A stretch of DNA of 53,624 nt from Clostridia bacterium (lineage in GTDB: Bacteria; Bacillota; Clostridia; TANB77; CAG-508), in the NCBI GenBank assembly GCA_017528375.1, contig JAFXOY010000125.1, positions 1-53,624 on the forward strand, given 5' to 3'. A model generated the notes under the pieces. That model was given only the letters and a program-made list of their open reading frames with translations. It searched no databases and was not told the DNA's origin. The position numbers and the translations under genes are program-made. This document shows positions 44,779 to 52,600 of this stretch, in pieces (the stretch's first letter is position 1; every line of letters begins with the position of its first letter).

Positions 44779-45804
44779 CTATACAACCTTGCGAATTGCA
44801 TATTCCTTCACAGAATCATCTTTCTCAACCACCACATCAACATTATACAATTCCTTGATTCTTTTAATATTTTCTCTCTTATGTCCAACAAAATTATTTA
44901 TTAATGCTCCATTTACTTTTACTTTCACAACCTTAACCTTATTATTAAGCTTATGAATCTTTTTAGAGAAATCATCATAACAGATTCTACTCTCGACCAA
45001 CTGTCTAAATGCAGGATGATAGGGTCCAGCCACAACCTGGCTACTTTCATTTTCAGGATTACAAATTTCATCTGTACTTTGTAAACCTATTCTTATAACA
45101 TCAATTTTTTTCTTTTTAAACATTTTAAGTAAAATAGCACTCGTTTCTACTGCTTGTTCAAGCGTATTTGGCTTATATTCTCCATTTAAATAATCATCAG
45201 CAAGTTTAGTATCCTTTATAACTAAAACGGGGTAAATCCTTACCATTTTTGGTCTAAGTTTAATAAGATTTTTGGCTGTTTCAATCTCATCTTTTTGAGT
45301 ACTCTCTGGCAATCCCACCATCATCTGATGTCCTAAATTAAATTTGTTTTTCCTAATTAATTTAGATGCTTTTTTTACATCTTCAAAAGTGTGTCCTCTT
45401 TTACATTTATCAAGAATAAAATCATTTGTAGATTGAACGCCAAGCTCAATAGTCTTAACATCATATTTCTTAAGTAAATTTAAAATATCTTGATCTATAT
45501 AATCAGGTCTTGTTGAAATTCTAATTCCATCAACTTTTCTTTGCTTTATATAGACATTGGCTGCTGACAATAATTCCTCTTGAACGGCTTTATCTATTCC
45601 AGTAAAACTACCTCCGAAAAAAGCAACTTCAACTTTATTACTGCAATCTTTAAAATTACTTAAATAATAATCTATAATTCTATTTACGTCTTCGGAAGAT
45701 ATATTCTTTTTTTGTCCGCTAATCTTCTTTTGATTACAGAAAGTACAATCATTAGGACATCCTAAATGTGGTACAAAAATCGGAATTATATACTCTTTTT
45801 TCAC
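44779..45804 (-). CDS. Elp3-like radical SAM protein
   Basis: About 341 aa. The SAM cluster motif CPNDCTFC is near the N-terminus, followed by EVAFFGGSFTG and the radical SAM barrel. The C-terminal part has RIGLQSTDEI and HPAFRQLVESRICYDD. This group resembles the radical-SAM half of Elp3 and in Clostridia usually sits beside rnc and smc. Its reaction is unproven. The start is uncertain: GTG 45804 has GGAG 7 nt ahead, while ATG 45810 is only 1 nt from it. It is downstream of rnc, separated by a GGGAC-type repeat. Confidence 0.88.
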   Translation of the reverse strand: MKKEYIIPIFVPHLGCPNDCTFCNQKKISGQKKNISSEDVNRIIDYYLSNFKDCSNKVEVAFFGGSFTGIDKAVQEELLSAANVYIKQRKVDGIRISTRPDYIDQDILNLLKKYDVKTIELGVQSTNDFILDKCKRGHTFEDVKKASKLIRKNKFNLGHQMMVGLPESTQKDEIETAKNLIKLRPKMVRIYPVLVIKDTKLADDYLNGEYKPNTLEQAVETSAILLKMFKKKKIDVIRIGLQSTDEICNPENESSQVVAGPYHPAFRQLVESRICYDDFSKKIHKLNNKVKVVKVKVNGALINNFVGHKRENIKRIKELYNVDVVVEKDDSVKEYAIRKVV

Positions 45805-45825
45805 TGGCATTCTCCTTTCCACCTA

Positions 45826-45892
45826 AACATTTTAAGACCGTCCCTGAATGTTTCAATTTTGAAACAAAACAAGACCGTCCCAAAACGTTTCA
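45826..45892. repeat. GAAACATT/AAGACCGTCCC repeat (flavour C), copy 2
   Basis: AACATTTTAAGACCGTCCC and AATGTTTC are followed by GAAAC and AAGACCGTCCCAAAACGTTTC. It fills the whole gap between the rnc stop and the radical SAM gene's leader. Confidence 0.82.
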
Positions 45893-46567
45893 TTATTTTA
45901 ATTTTAACAATGCTTTATGCGCCGCATCCATCTCGGCTGACTTTTTGTTCTTTCCTTCTCCAATTGCCAATTTTTTTCCATCGCAGCTTACTTCTGCAAC
46001 AAATGTTTTATCATGATCTGGCCCTTTTTCTTCTAATATTACATATCTTATATTAACGTCACCATGTATTTGTAATTTTTCTTGTAAAACTGTTTTATAG
46101 TCTTTCATTCCAACGTGTTGACTTGCAACTTTAATAGCATCTTTTAAATTGTCAACAATAAATTTTTCTGCCTGTTCTAAATCAGAATCAAAATAAATTG
46201 CAGCTATCACCGCTTCAACACTATCAGCTAAAATAGCAGGCCTTACAGTATCACCACTCATTACTTGACTTTTTCCTAAATATAAGAAATCACTAAAATT
46301 ATGCTTTAAAGCCACTTTATGCAAGCTTTTTTCGCAAACAACATCAGCTCTAACTTTAGTCATTTCTCCTTCTTTTAGAAAGCTATAATTATTATAAATA
46401 TATTTACTTGATATAAATTCTAATATACTATCTCCTAAAAACTCCAACTTTTCATTGCTTTCAATATGATGTTCGTTCGCATATGATGTATGTGTTAATG
46501 CTTTCTTTAATAATTCAATATTTTTAAATTTATATCCTATACTTTTTTCTAATAAAGATAAATCCAT
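45893..46567 (-). CDS. rnc: Ribonuclease III
   Basis: 224 aa. The endonuclease domain has THTSYANEH and the signature NEKLEFLGDSILEFIS with the catalytic Glu and Asp. A C-terminal double-stranded RNA-binding domain spans about residues 155-223 (KNKKSAEMDAAHKAL). It processes rRNA precursors and other duplex RNAs. It is flanked by GGGAC-type repeats on both sides, which as transcribed hairpins would themselves be possible RNase III substrates. The smc gene usually found downstream is elsewhere. Confidence 0.98.
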   Translation of the reverse strand: MDLSLLEKSIGYKFKNIELLKKALTHTSYANEHHIESNEKLEFLGDSILEFISSKYIYNNYSFLKEGEMTKVRADVVCEKSLHKVALKHNFSDFLYLGKSQVMSGDTVRPAILADSVEAVIAAIYFDSDLEQAEKFIVDNLKDAIKVASQHVGMKDYKTVLQEKLQIHGDVNIRYVILEEKGPDHDKTFVAEVSCDGKKLAIGEGKNKKSAEMDAAHKALLKLK

Positions 46568-46586
46568 TTTTCATTCCTTTCTATTA

Positions 46587-46657
46587 TGACACATTCCGGG
46601 ACGGACTCATTTTGGGTCATTTTTGACACATTTTGAGTCCGTCCCCAAATGTGTCAA
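46587..46657. repeat. TGACACATT/GGGACGG repeat (flavour B), copy 2
   Basis: TGACACATTCCGGGACGG runs to GAGTCCGTCCCCAAATGTGTCA, with an internal TGGGTCATTTTTGACACATT. The outer arms pair over about 20 bases. It lies in the rnc 5' UTR. Confidence 0.87.
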
Positions 46658-46694
46658 TTTTATTTTAATTATTTATGTAATCTTCTTTGTTAAT

Positions 46695-46719
46695 AAAAAA
46701 GAAAGGAGTTACCCTTTCA
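46695..46719 (-). terminator. Terminator after acpP
   Basis: GAAAGG/CCTTTC stem with six Ts on minus, 15 nt after the acpP stop. Confidence 0.7.
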
Positions 46720-46733
46720 TTTTCTTTTGTAAA

Positions 46734-46976
46734 TTAAGCTAAATGCTCTTTTATGTATTCTACAACATCTCCAACTGTAACAACTTTTTCAGCGTCTGCA
46801 TCTGGAATTTCTGTATCAAATTCTTCTTCTAAAGCCATTATTAATTCAACTATATCTAAAGAATCAGCTCCTAAATCATCTATGAAAGATGCCTCCATTG
46901 TTACTGAACTTTCTGTAGCACCTAATTGCTCAACTATAATATTTTTTACTTTTTCAAAAACTTCTTCTGAACTCAC
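46734..46976 (-). CDS. acpP: Acyl carrier protein
   Basis: 80 aa from GTG 46976 (SSEEVFEKV), which has GGAGGTG 8 nt ahead; the longer reading frame would translate that site. The phosphopantetheine Ser is Ser39 in [10 protein letters not shown]. The four-helix ACP pattern with an acidic surface ([17 protein letters not shown]) is complete. It carries acyl chains in fatty-acid synthesis. It lies ~120 nt downstream of plsX, the common plsX-acpP order, although fabD/fabG are not between them. Confidence 0.97.
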   Translation of the reverse strand: MSSEEVFEKVKNIIVEQLGATESSVTMEASFIDDLGADSLDIVELIMALEEEFDTEIPDADAEKVVTVGDVVEYIKEHLA

Positions 46977-47098
46977 GCCAAGTTCACCTCCCTCCAAGTT
47001 TTTCATAATTGATTACTATATTACTATACTTACCTAACAATATTATATGTTTAACTAAATGTCAAGTTTTTTTTAAAATTTTTACATAGTAGTCGAAT

Positions 47099-48178
47099 CT
47101 ATTGATTAATGCTCTCTTCTGTGTTAGCAATTTTAGCTTGATTTTCTAAATTTTTAGCATTAATTCTCTCAAATTCTTCAATCATTCTTTCAACTGCTCT
47201 ATTTTTTACAAACTGTTCTGCTTGTTTAATTGTAAATTCAAATAATTTTTCATCACTGCTTCCGTGTGCTTTTACAACAGGTTTTTTAACTCCTAAAAAC
47301 AAAGCCCCACCATATTCTTTATAATCACATGTTTTTGCAAATCTTTTAATTGCAGGTAATGATGGAACTGCAGCTAGTTTAGATATCATATTCTTTTTTA
47401 AACTTTCAGTTAAACTTCTTTTAACAAATTTACCCAATCCTTCTACAGCTTTTAAGAAAACATTTCCTGTAAATCCATCAGTTACAATTGCATCAACTTC
47501 TCCTGAAAATGCATCTCTTCCTTCGACATTTCCTATAAAGTTAATATTCAATTCTTCTGATTTTTCCTTTAATAATTTATATGTTTCTTTTGTTAATTCA
47601 TTACCTTTAGTTTCCTCAGTTCCTATGTTTAATAAACCAATTCTAGGTGATTTAACTCCAAAAGTATTACTTAAATAGATAGTAGCCATTTGAGCAAATT
47701 GCAATAAATTAAGCGGTTTACAATTAGTATTTGCCCCTGAATCAATTAATAATAATCTACTTTTATATGCAGGTAAAATACCAGCCATAGCAGGTCTATC
47801 TATTCCTTTAATTCTTCCAACTAATAGTGTTGCACCTGTAAGCAATGCGCCAGAATTTCCTGCTGAAATAAACACATCACCTTCATCATTTTTTAGCATA
47901 TTAAACCCAACAACCATTGAAGAATCCTTTTTATGCTTAATTGCTTGAGTAGGGATATCTTCCATTTCTATAGTTTCAGTTGTATGTTTTATACTTAATC
48001 TATCTGATATTTCCTTTATATTATTTTTCCCGTATAATTCTTTAATTCTCGAATTAATAACGTTTTCATTTCCAATTAGTACAACTTCTGCTTGGATTTG
48101 ATTAATAGCCTTAACAGCACCTTTAATATTTGCGTCTGGAGCATTATCTCCACCCATCGCATCTAATAAAATTTTCAT
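47099..48178 (-). CDS. plsX: Phosphate acyltransferase PlsX
   Basis: 359 aa. It begins MKILLDAMGGDNAP, the conserved PlsX opening, with SAGNSGALLTGATLLVGRI and DSGANTNCKP mid-protein and VEGRDAFSGEVDAIVTDGFTG later. A ~20-aa Glu/Asn-rich C-terminal tail is extra. It turns acyl-ACP into acyl-phosphate, the first step of phospholipid synthesis with PlsY. It has its own promoter behind the rplL terminator. Confidence 0.97.
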   Translation of the reverse strand: MKILLDAMGGDNAPDANIKGAVKAINQIQAEVVLIGNENVINSRIKELYGKNNIKEISDRLSIKHTTETIEMEDIPTQAIKHKKDSSMVVGFNMLKNDEGDVFISAGNSGALLTGATLLVGRIKGIDRPAMAGILPAYKSRLLLIDSGANTNCKPLNLLQFAQMATIYLSNTFGVKSPRIGLLNIGTEETKGNELTKETYKLLKEKSEELNINFIGNVEGRDAFSGEVDAIVTDGFTGNVFLKAVEGLGKFVKRSLTESLKKNMISKLAAVPSLPAIKRFAKTCDYKEYGGALFLGVKKPVVKAHGSSDEKLFEFTIKQAEQFVKNRAVERMIEEFERINAKNLENQAKIANTEESINQ

Positions 48179-48216
48179 ATAACCTCCAAAATTTCAAAAT
48201 AAAAATTTATGATTAT

Positions 48217-48245
48217 ATTCTATACCCTAATTTTTTACTTGTCAA
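48217..48245 (-). promoter_or_regulatory. Promoter of plsX-acpP
   Basis: TTGACA, 17 nt, TAGAAT on minus, about 38 nt before the plsX start. Confidence 0.75.
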
Positions 48246-48250
48246 CTAAA

Positions 48251-48287
48251 AAAAATATGTCTCGAATTATTATTCGAGACATATTTT
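48251..48287 (-). terminator. Terminator of the rplJL operon
   Basis: ATATGTCTCGAAT/ATTCGAGACATAT perfect stem with a long T-run on minus, after rplL. Confidence 0.93.
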
Positions 48288-48312
48288 TACCTAATATTCA
48301 ACCCATTTGAAA

Positions 48313-48678
48313 TTATTGTAATTCAACAACAGCTCCAACTTCTGTGAATTTAGCTTTTAATTCTTCAGCTTCTTCTTTGCTTGCTCCTTCTTTAACTGTT
48401 TTTGGAGCTCCGTCAACTAATTCTTTAGCTTCTTTTAATCCTAATCCTGTAGCGTCTCTAACAACTTTGATTACTTGGATTTTGTTTGCTCCAGCATCTG
48501 TTAATACAACATTGAAAGATGATTTTTCTTCAGCTGCTCCTGCTGCTGCTCCTCCAGCTGCTGGTGCTGCAGCTGCTACTGCAGATACTCCAAATTCTTC
48601 TTCTATAGCTTTAACTAAATCAGCTAATTCAACTACTGTCATTTTTTTGATTTCTTCAATCATTTCTTCTTTATTCAT
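48313..48678 (-). CDS. rplL: 50S ribosomal protein L7/L12
   Basis: 121 aa. The N-terminal dimerisation helices lead to the Ala/Gly-rich hinge (about residues 35-50), then the C-terminal domain with [20 protein letters not shown]. It forms the ribosome stalk that recruits GTPase factors. Start has AGGAGG. A ~218-bp spacer separates it from rplJ and contains AT-rich dyads (GTGGTTTAACCAC, GATAATTTTAAAATTATC). rpoB does not follow. Confidence 0.98.
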   Translation of the reverse strand: MNKEEMIEEIKKMTVVELADLVKAIEEEFGVSAVAAAAPAAGGAAAGAAEEKSSFNVVLTDAGANKIQVIKVVRDATGLGLKEAKELVDGAPKTVKEGASKEEAEELKAKFTEVGAVVELQ

Positions 48679-48896
48679 TTTTATATCCTCCTAAAATTTT
48701 TATTTGTGGTTTAACCACTTTTTATTTTTTGATAATTTTAAAATTATCATTTTTAATAATTTAACATCCGGCGATTATACGTACGCCACTCGAATTTTAA
48801 TACAGTGATTTAAGTTCACGACTCTTTATTTAGCAGTATAAATCTGCAATTCTATATTTCTGTGATTTCTCACAATTAAGTTCATAGCTATTCAAA

Positions 48897-49400
48897 TTAA
48901 GCTTGTGCTTCTTTTTGTAAACGAACTTGATCAAGTGCAACAGCGAATTTTGAAATAGTTCCAAGTAATCCACCTGCAAGCATTGATAATAAAGTTTCTT
49001 TTGATGGTAATTTTGCTAAAGTAATGATTTCTTCAGCTGTCATAACTTTACCGTCGATTATACCACCTTTGATTTTATAGAAGTCGTTAGCTTTAGTAAA
49101 ATTGTAAATTATTTTAGATGGTTCTAAATAATCTTCATTACCAAAAATAACTGCTGTAGGTCCTTCTAATAAATCATCTAATCCGTTTTCACCATTTGCA
49201 TTTAATGCTCTTTTTACTATATTATTTTTTATAATTTTGTATTGAGCATTTGCATTTCTGATATCTGTTCTTAATTTTGTATCATCAGCTACGTTTATTC
49301 CTCTGTAATCTGTTAAAAGTATAACTTTAGCTTCTTTGAATTTTTCAGCTAATTCGTTAACTTGTGCTTCCTTTTGTTTTAAAATAGTTTCACTTGCCAT
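48897..49400 (-). CDS. rplJ: 50S ribosomal protein L10
   Basis: 167 aa from ATG 49400 (MASETILKQKEAQVNEL) with GGAGGTG upstream; the in-frame stretch before it is L10 leader RNA. ILLTDYRGINVADDTKLR and the C-terminal L12-binding helix fit the family. L10 anchors L12 dimers on 23S rRNA and in many bacteria binds its own mRNA leader. Confidence 0.97.
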   Translation of the reverse strand: MASETILKQKEAQVNELAEKFKEAKVILLTDYRGINVADDTKLRTDIRNANAQYKIIKNNIVKRALNANGENGLDDLLEGPTAVIFGNEDYLEPSKIIYNFTKANDFYKIKGGIIDGKVMTAEEIITLAKLPSKETLLSMLAGGLLGTISKFAVALDQVRLQKEAQA

Positions 49401-49433
49401 TTTAATTAGTTCACCTCCTAGAAATTTCTGCAA

Positions 49434-49545
49434 TAATAAAATCCAATCTATATATGCCATAGACTGAGGCACACATAGATTGGATAAATCCGCTCATAAT
49501 ATGTTTGCCTCGGTAGGACTTACTTTGTGCCTACTTTCTTTGGCT
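49434..49545 (-). promoter_or_regulatory. L10 leader RNA with overlapping intrinsic terminator
   Basis: Read on minus, AGTAGGCACAAAGTAAGTCC, TACCGAGGCAAAC and TGTGCCTCAGTC match my memory of the L10 leader. ATCCAATCTAT/ATAGATTGGAT followed by TTTTATTATT is a terminator whose 5' half overlaps the leader's 3' arm. Excess L10-L12 would favour the terminator: autogenous control of rplJL. Confidence 0.85.
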
Positions 49546-49560
49546 ATATAAATTTATAAA

Positions 49561-50244
49561 TTATTTTTGATCAATATACATGCTTGGTCCCATTGTTGTA
49601 GAAATAGCAACGCTTTTAATGTATTGTCCTTTAGCTGCTGCTGGTTTAGCTTTTATGATTGCACTTATAATTGCATCATAGTTTTCTAATAATTTTTCTG
49701 CACCAAATGAAACTTTACCAAATCCTAAGTGAATAATGTTAGTTTTATCTAATCTATATTCAACTTTACCAGATTTAATTTCATTAATAGCTTTAGTAAC
49801 ATCCATTGTTACTGTTCCTGATTTTGGGTTAGGCATTAAACCTTTTGGTCCTAAAACTTTACCTAATCTACCAACTACACCCATCATATCTGGAGTAGCA
49901 ACTATTACATCATAGTCAAACCAGTTTTCTTTCTCGATTTTTGGTATTAATTCTTCAGCACCAACATAATCTGCTCCTGCTTTAACAGCTTCTTCAGCTT
50001 TTGGTCCTTTAGCGAAAACTAATACCTTTAATGTTTTACCTGTACCATTTGGAAGTACGGTTGTACCTCTAACTTGTTGGTCAGCGTGTTTTGAATCTAC
50101 ACCTAGTTTAACGTGTAGTTCTACAGTTTCATCAAATTTAGCTTTAGGCATTTTATCAATTATTTCTAAAGCTTCTTTTGCACTGTAAACTTTTGATTTA
50201 TCTACAAGTTGTTCACCTGCAAGATATCTTTTACCTCTTTTCAT
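49561..50244 (-). CDS. rplA: 50S ribosomal protein L1
   Basis: 227 aa. It begins [18 protein letters not shown] and has the L1 signature around [31 protein letters not shown] and [18 protein letters not shown]. It binds 23S rRNA at the E-site stalk. AGGAGG precedes the start. It follows rplK by ~80 nt in the usual order. Confidence 0.98.
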   Translation of the reverse strand: MKRGKRYLAGEQLVDKSKVYSAKEALEIIDKMPKAKFDETVELHVKLGVDSKHADQQVRGTTVLPNGTGKTLKVLVFAKGPKAEEAVKAGADYVGAEELIPKIEKENWFDYDVIVATPDMMGVVGRLGKVLGPKGLMPNPKSGTVTMDVTKAINEIKSGKVEYRLDKTNIIHLGFGKVSFGAEKLLENYDAIISAIIKAKPAAAKGQYIKSVAISTTMGPSMYIDQK

Positions 50245-50323
50245 TTTTAACCTCCTTTGGTTCTAACGAGTTATTCACTCTCCCAATTTTAAATAATTTT
50301 TATGCATTAATGCATATCACAAA

Positions 50324-50752
50324 TTAGTCTGAAACTATAACACCCATAGAACGAGCTGTTCCAGCTACCATACTCATTGCAGCTTCTAATGTTGCAGCAT
50401 TTAAGTCTGGCATTTTTTGCTCAGCGATTTCCTTAACTTGTGCTTTTGTTATTGTAGCAACTTTATCCATGTTAGGTTTTCCTGAAGCTTTTTCAATTTT
50501 AGCAGCTTTTTTGATTAAAACAGCTACTGGTGGTACTTTTGTTATGAATTCAAAAGATTTATCTTTGTAAACAGTGATAACAACTGGGATTATCATTCCA
50601 GGTTGATTAGCTGTTCTATCATTAAATTCTTTAACGAATTGCATAATATTAACACCACTTGAACCTAATGCTGGACCTACTGGTGGAGCTGGTGTAGCTT
50701 TACCTGCAGGTATTTGCAATTTAATTGTAGTACTAATTTCTTTCTCTGCCAT
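50324..50752 (-). CDS. rplK: 50S ribosomal protein L11
   Basis: 142 aa from ATG 50752 ([19 protein letters not shown]) with GGAGGTG 9 nt ahead; the ORF upstream reads through that site. [19 protein letters not shown] and the C-terminal RNA-binding [10 protein letters not shown] are typical. It binds the GTPase-centre rRNA. Confidence 0.98.
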   Translation of the reverse strand: MAEKEISTTIKLQIPAGKATPAPPVGPALGSSGVNIMQFVKEFNDRTANQPGMIIPVVITVYKDKSFEFITKVPPVAVLIKKAAKIEKASGKPNMDKVATITKAQVKEIAEQKMPDLNAATLEAAMSMVAGTARSMGVIVSD

Positions 50753-50823
50753 TTCTAATTGCACCTCCTTTTAGTCTAATATATTGTCAAAATAATTTAT
50801 ATAAATTTAAATTATTAACTAAG

Positions 50824-51357
50824 TTAAACTTTTTGTACTTGTGAAAATTCCAATTCAACTGGAGTTTCTCTACCAAACATAGAAACTAAAACTCTAACTT
50901 TATGTTTTTCTTTGTTGATTTCTTGAACAACACCAACAAAATCTTTTAATGGTCCATCAATTACTCTTATTGAATCATTAACATTGTAATCAACATTAAC
51001 TTCAATTTTTTCAAATCCCATATTTCTGATTTCTTCATCAGTAAGTGGAATTGGATCTGTTCCTGAACCTACGAACCCTGTAACGCCTCTTGTGTTTCTA
51101 ACAATATACCAAGTTGCTTCTGTTACAATCATTTTTATTAAAACATAACCAGGGAAAACCTTTTTTAAGTTAGTTTTCTTTTTCCCATCTTTAATTTCTA
51201 TTTGTTCTTCCATAGGAACTACTATTTCAAAGAAATAATCTTCAAGTTCTCTATTTTTAACTGTTTTTTCCAAGTCTGTTTTTACCTTATTCTCATAACC
51301 AGAATATGTATGTACAACATACCACTTTGGAGTTAATTCTTTACTCTCTTGAGACAT
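50824..51357 (-). CDS. nusG: Transcription termination/antitermination factor NusG
   Basis: 177 aa. The NGN domain opens WYVVHTYSGYENKVK, VFPGYVLIKM and TRGVTGFVG lie mid-protein, and the KOW domain reads DSIRVIDGPLKDFVGVV. It binds RNA polymerase and affects pausing and termination. It sits between secE and rplK as in most bacteria. Confidence 0.98.
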   Translation of the reverse strand: MSQESKELTPKWYVVHTYSGYENKVKTDLEKTVKNRELEDYFFEIVVPMEEQIEIKDGKKKTNLKKVFPGYVLIKMIVTEATWYIVRNTRGVTGFVGSGTDPIPLTDEEIRNMGFEKIEVNVDYNVNDSIRVIDGPLKDFVGVVQEINKEKHKVRVLVSMFGRETPVELEFSQVQKV

Positions 51358-51436
51358 CGTTTTAGCCTCCTTCTTTCATTAATTCGAATTATAAATAAAG
51401 CCAAATTTATTTAATATCGATTTTGTTAAGAATAAC

Positions 51437-51757
51437 CTATTCATTAACTGGTGTGTTTTCTGTGTTTTCTTCTACTTGTTGATTTTCATTGTTTGTTTGT
51501 GTATCAACAACTTGAGTTTGATTATTTGATTGAACTTTTTCTTTCAATCTTTCTACACCAAATTTATTCATTGCACCAAAAACAAAATCTAAACAAAATA
51601 CAATTGCTGCAGTTATTAAAACAATAACTATTACTGCAGTTACATTGTTTACCATTTGTTTTGATGTAGGCCATACAACCTTTTTAAGTTCTGCCTTAAC
51701 ATCTTTCATAAAGTGTTTGTTTTCATTTTTTACTTTACTTTCTTTTTCTTTAGCCAT
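51437..51757 (-). CDS. secE: Preprotein translocase subunit SecE with long acidic tail
   Basis: 106 aa, against ~60-70 in most Firmicutes. A basic N-terminus is followed by FMKDVKAELKKVVWPTSKQM (the SecE amphipathic helix and WPT hinge) and one membrane helix at about residues 40-62. After it comes an unusual ~35-aa Gln/Asn/Glu/Thr-rich tail (TQTNNENQQVEENTENTPV) on the outer side. It stabilises SecY in the protein channel. Confidence 0.95.
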   Translation of the reverse strand: MAKEKESKVKNENKHFMKDVKAELKKVVWPTSKQMVNNVTAVIVIVLITAAIVFCLDFVFGAMNKFGVERLKEKVQSNNQTQVVDTQTNNENQQVEENTENTPVNE

Positions 51758-51777
51758 ATTAAATTCCTCCCTAAAGA

Positions 51778-51942
51778 TTATTTTGTTTCTTTATGTGTAG
51801 TACGTTTTCCACAGAATTTACAATATTTAGTTATTTCTAATCTGTCTGTGTTATTCTTTTTGTTCTTACTTGTTGTATAAGTTCTTCTTTTACATTCAGA
51901 ACAAGCTAATATTATTGGTTCTCTAGCTCCTTTTGCTGCCAT
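51778..51942 (-). CDS. rpmG: 50S ribosomal protein L33
   Basis: 54 aa. It reads [18 protein letters not shown] and later [17 protein letters not shown], with both zinc-ribbon Cys pairs (CSEC, CKFC), so it is the C+ form. GGAGGTG stands before the ATG. It is the first gene of the rpmG-secE-nusG unit. Confidence 0.96.
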   Translation of the reverse strand: MAAKGAREPIILACSECKRRTYTTSKNKKNNTDRLEITKYCKFCGKRTTHKETK

Positions 51943-52013
51943 TTAATACACCTCCAGCCATTCTTAAATAGATTTATGTTTGACACATATTTTCACTTAT
52001 TATACGCTTTACT

Positions 52014-52042
52014 ATTCTATCACTTTTATTACGATATGTCAA
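52014..52042 (-). promoter_or_regulatory. Promoter of the rpmG-secE-nusG-rplKAJL region
   Basis: TTGACA, exactly 17 nt, TAGAAT on minus, about 70 nt before rpmG. The rest of 51943-52143 holds no further signal that I can name. Confidence 0.82.
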
Positions 52043-52143
52043 CCAAATTCTGGTATTTTTTAAGATTTTTTTCATATTTTTTTAAGCTTTATTAGTTAGA
52101 ATTTAAATACATATTTTATTAATATATCTTTTGATAAATATAT

Positions 52144-52176
52144 AAAAAAAATAACCCCCCGAAAAAAATTCGAGGG
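52144..52176 (-). terminator. Terminator of the small hypothetical gene
   Basis: CCCCTCGAATT and TTTCGGGGGG arms with eight Ts following on minus, just after the stop at 52184. Confidence 0.9.
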
Positions 52177-52183
52177 GATTGAA

Positions 52184-52465
52184 TTAGTGAGCAGCAAGTT
52201 CCTTCTCAATCTTAGCTACTAAAACATCGTCGCAGATTTTCTTGTATTGCCGTTCAGTGATACGTGCTTTTAACTCACGAATCTGGAATATATCAAGTTT
52301 CTCTGCAGCAGCCTTTAAGATTTCAGGAAAAATTTCATTATCCGTGGTATAGTCCTTGCCTCTTATGCGATCATAGATCTTATTTATTTTTCCAGTCTCA
52401 TCAAACCAGAAAAAAACATCGCCAACATTGTAGGATTTTTCCGGAATCTGCTCATAACTTTTCAT
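52184..52465 (-). CDS. Small hypothetical protein, 93 aa, foreign-looking composition
   Basis: I do not recognise it. The start has AAGGAGGAATAACA before it. The protein opens with a beta-like part (YNVGDVFFWFDETGKINKIY), followed by two charged helices (EILKAAAEKLDIFQIRELKA and RQYKKICDDVLVAKIEKELA). Codon use is richer in G+C (GCAGCAGCC, CGGCAA-type) than the ribosomal genes beside it. With its own near-consensus promoter and terminator it is a one-gene cassette, like the gene at 32123-32449. No membrane segment or signal peptide. Confidence 0.82.
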   Translation of the reverse strand: MKSYEQIPEKSYNVGDVFFWFDETGKINKIYDRIRGKDYTTDNEIFPEILKAAAEKLDIFQIRELKARITERQYKKICDDVLVAKIEKELAAH

Positions 52466-52541
52466 TGTTATTCCTCCTTAAATGTAATAGATTTGGATAT
52501 AACAGTAGTTACATCCTTTACATGTTTAACAATGTAATTAT

Positions 52542-52570
52542 ATTATAACACGTTTTATGTAAATTGTAAA
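52542..52570 (-). promoter_or_regulatory. Promoter of the small hypothetical gene
   Basis: TTTACA, 17 nt, TATAAT on minus. The ~75-nt leader has a TTACATTGTTAAACATGTAA dyad around 52516-52538 that could be an operator. Confidence 0.75.
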
Positions 52571-52600
52571 GTTTTGCTAAATCACAATATAATTTGCTAA

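Noticed and set aside
6991-46657. CRISPR array
   Set aside because: The repeats are dispersed between genes, palindromic and of several kinds, with no regular spacers and no cas genes.
48679-48896. Small gene between rplJ and rplL
   Set aside because: Only short frames without ribosome binding sites; the sequence is AT-rich dyads and is best read as an intergenic leader.
49401-49472. N-terminal extension of L10 (MPQSMAYIDW...)
   Set aside because: It is L10 leader RNA; the true start follows GGAGGTG.
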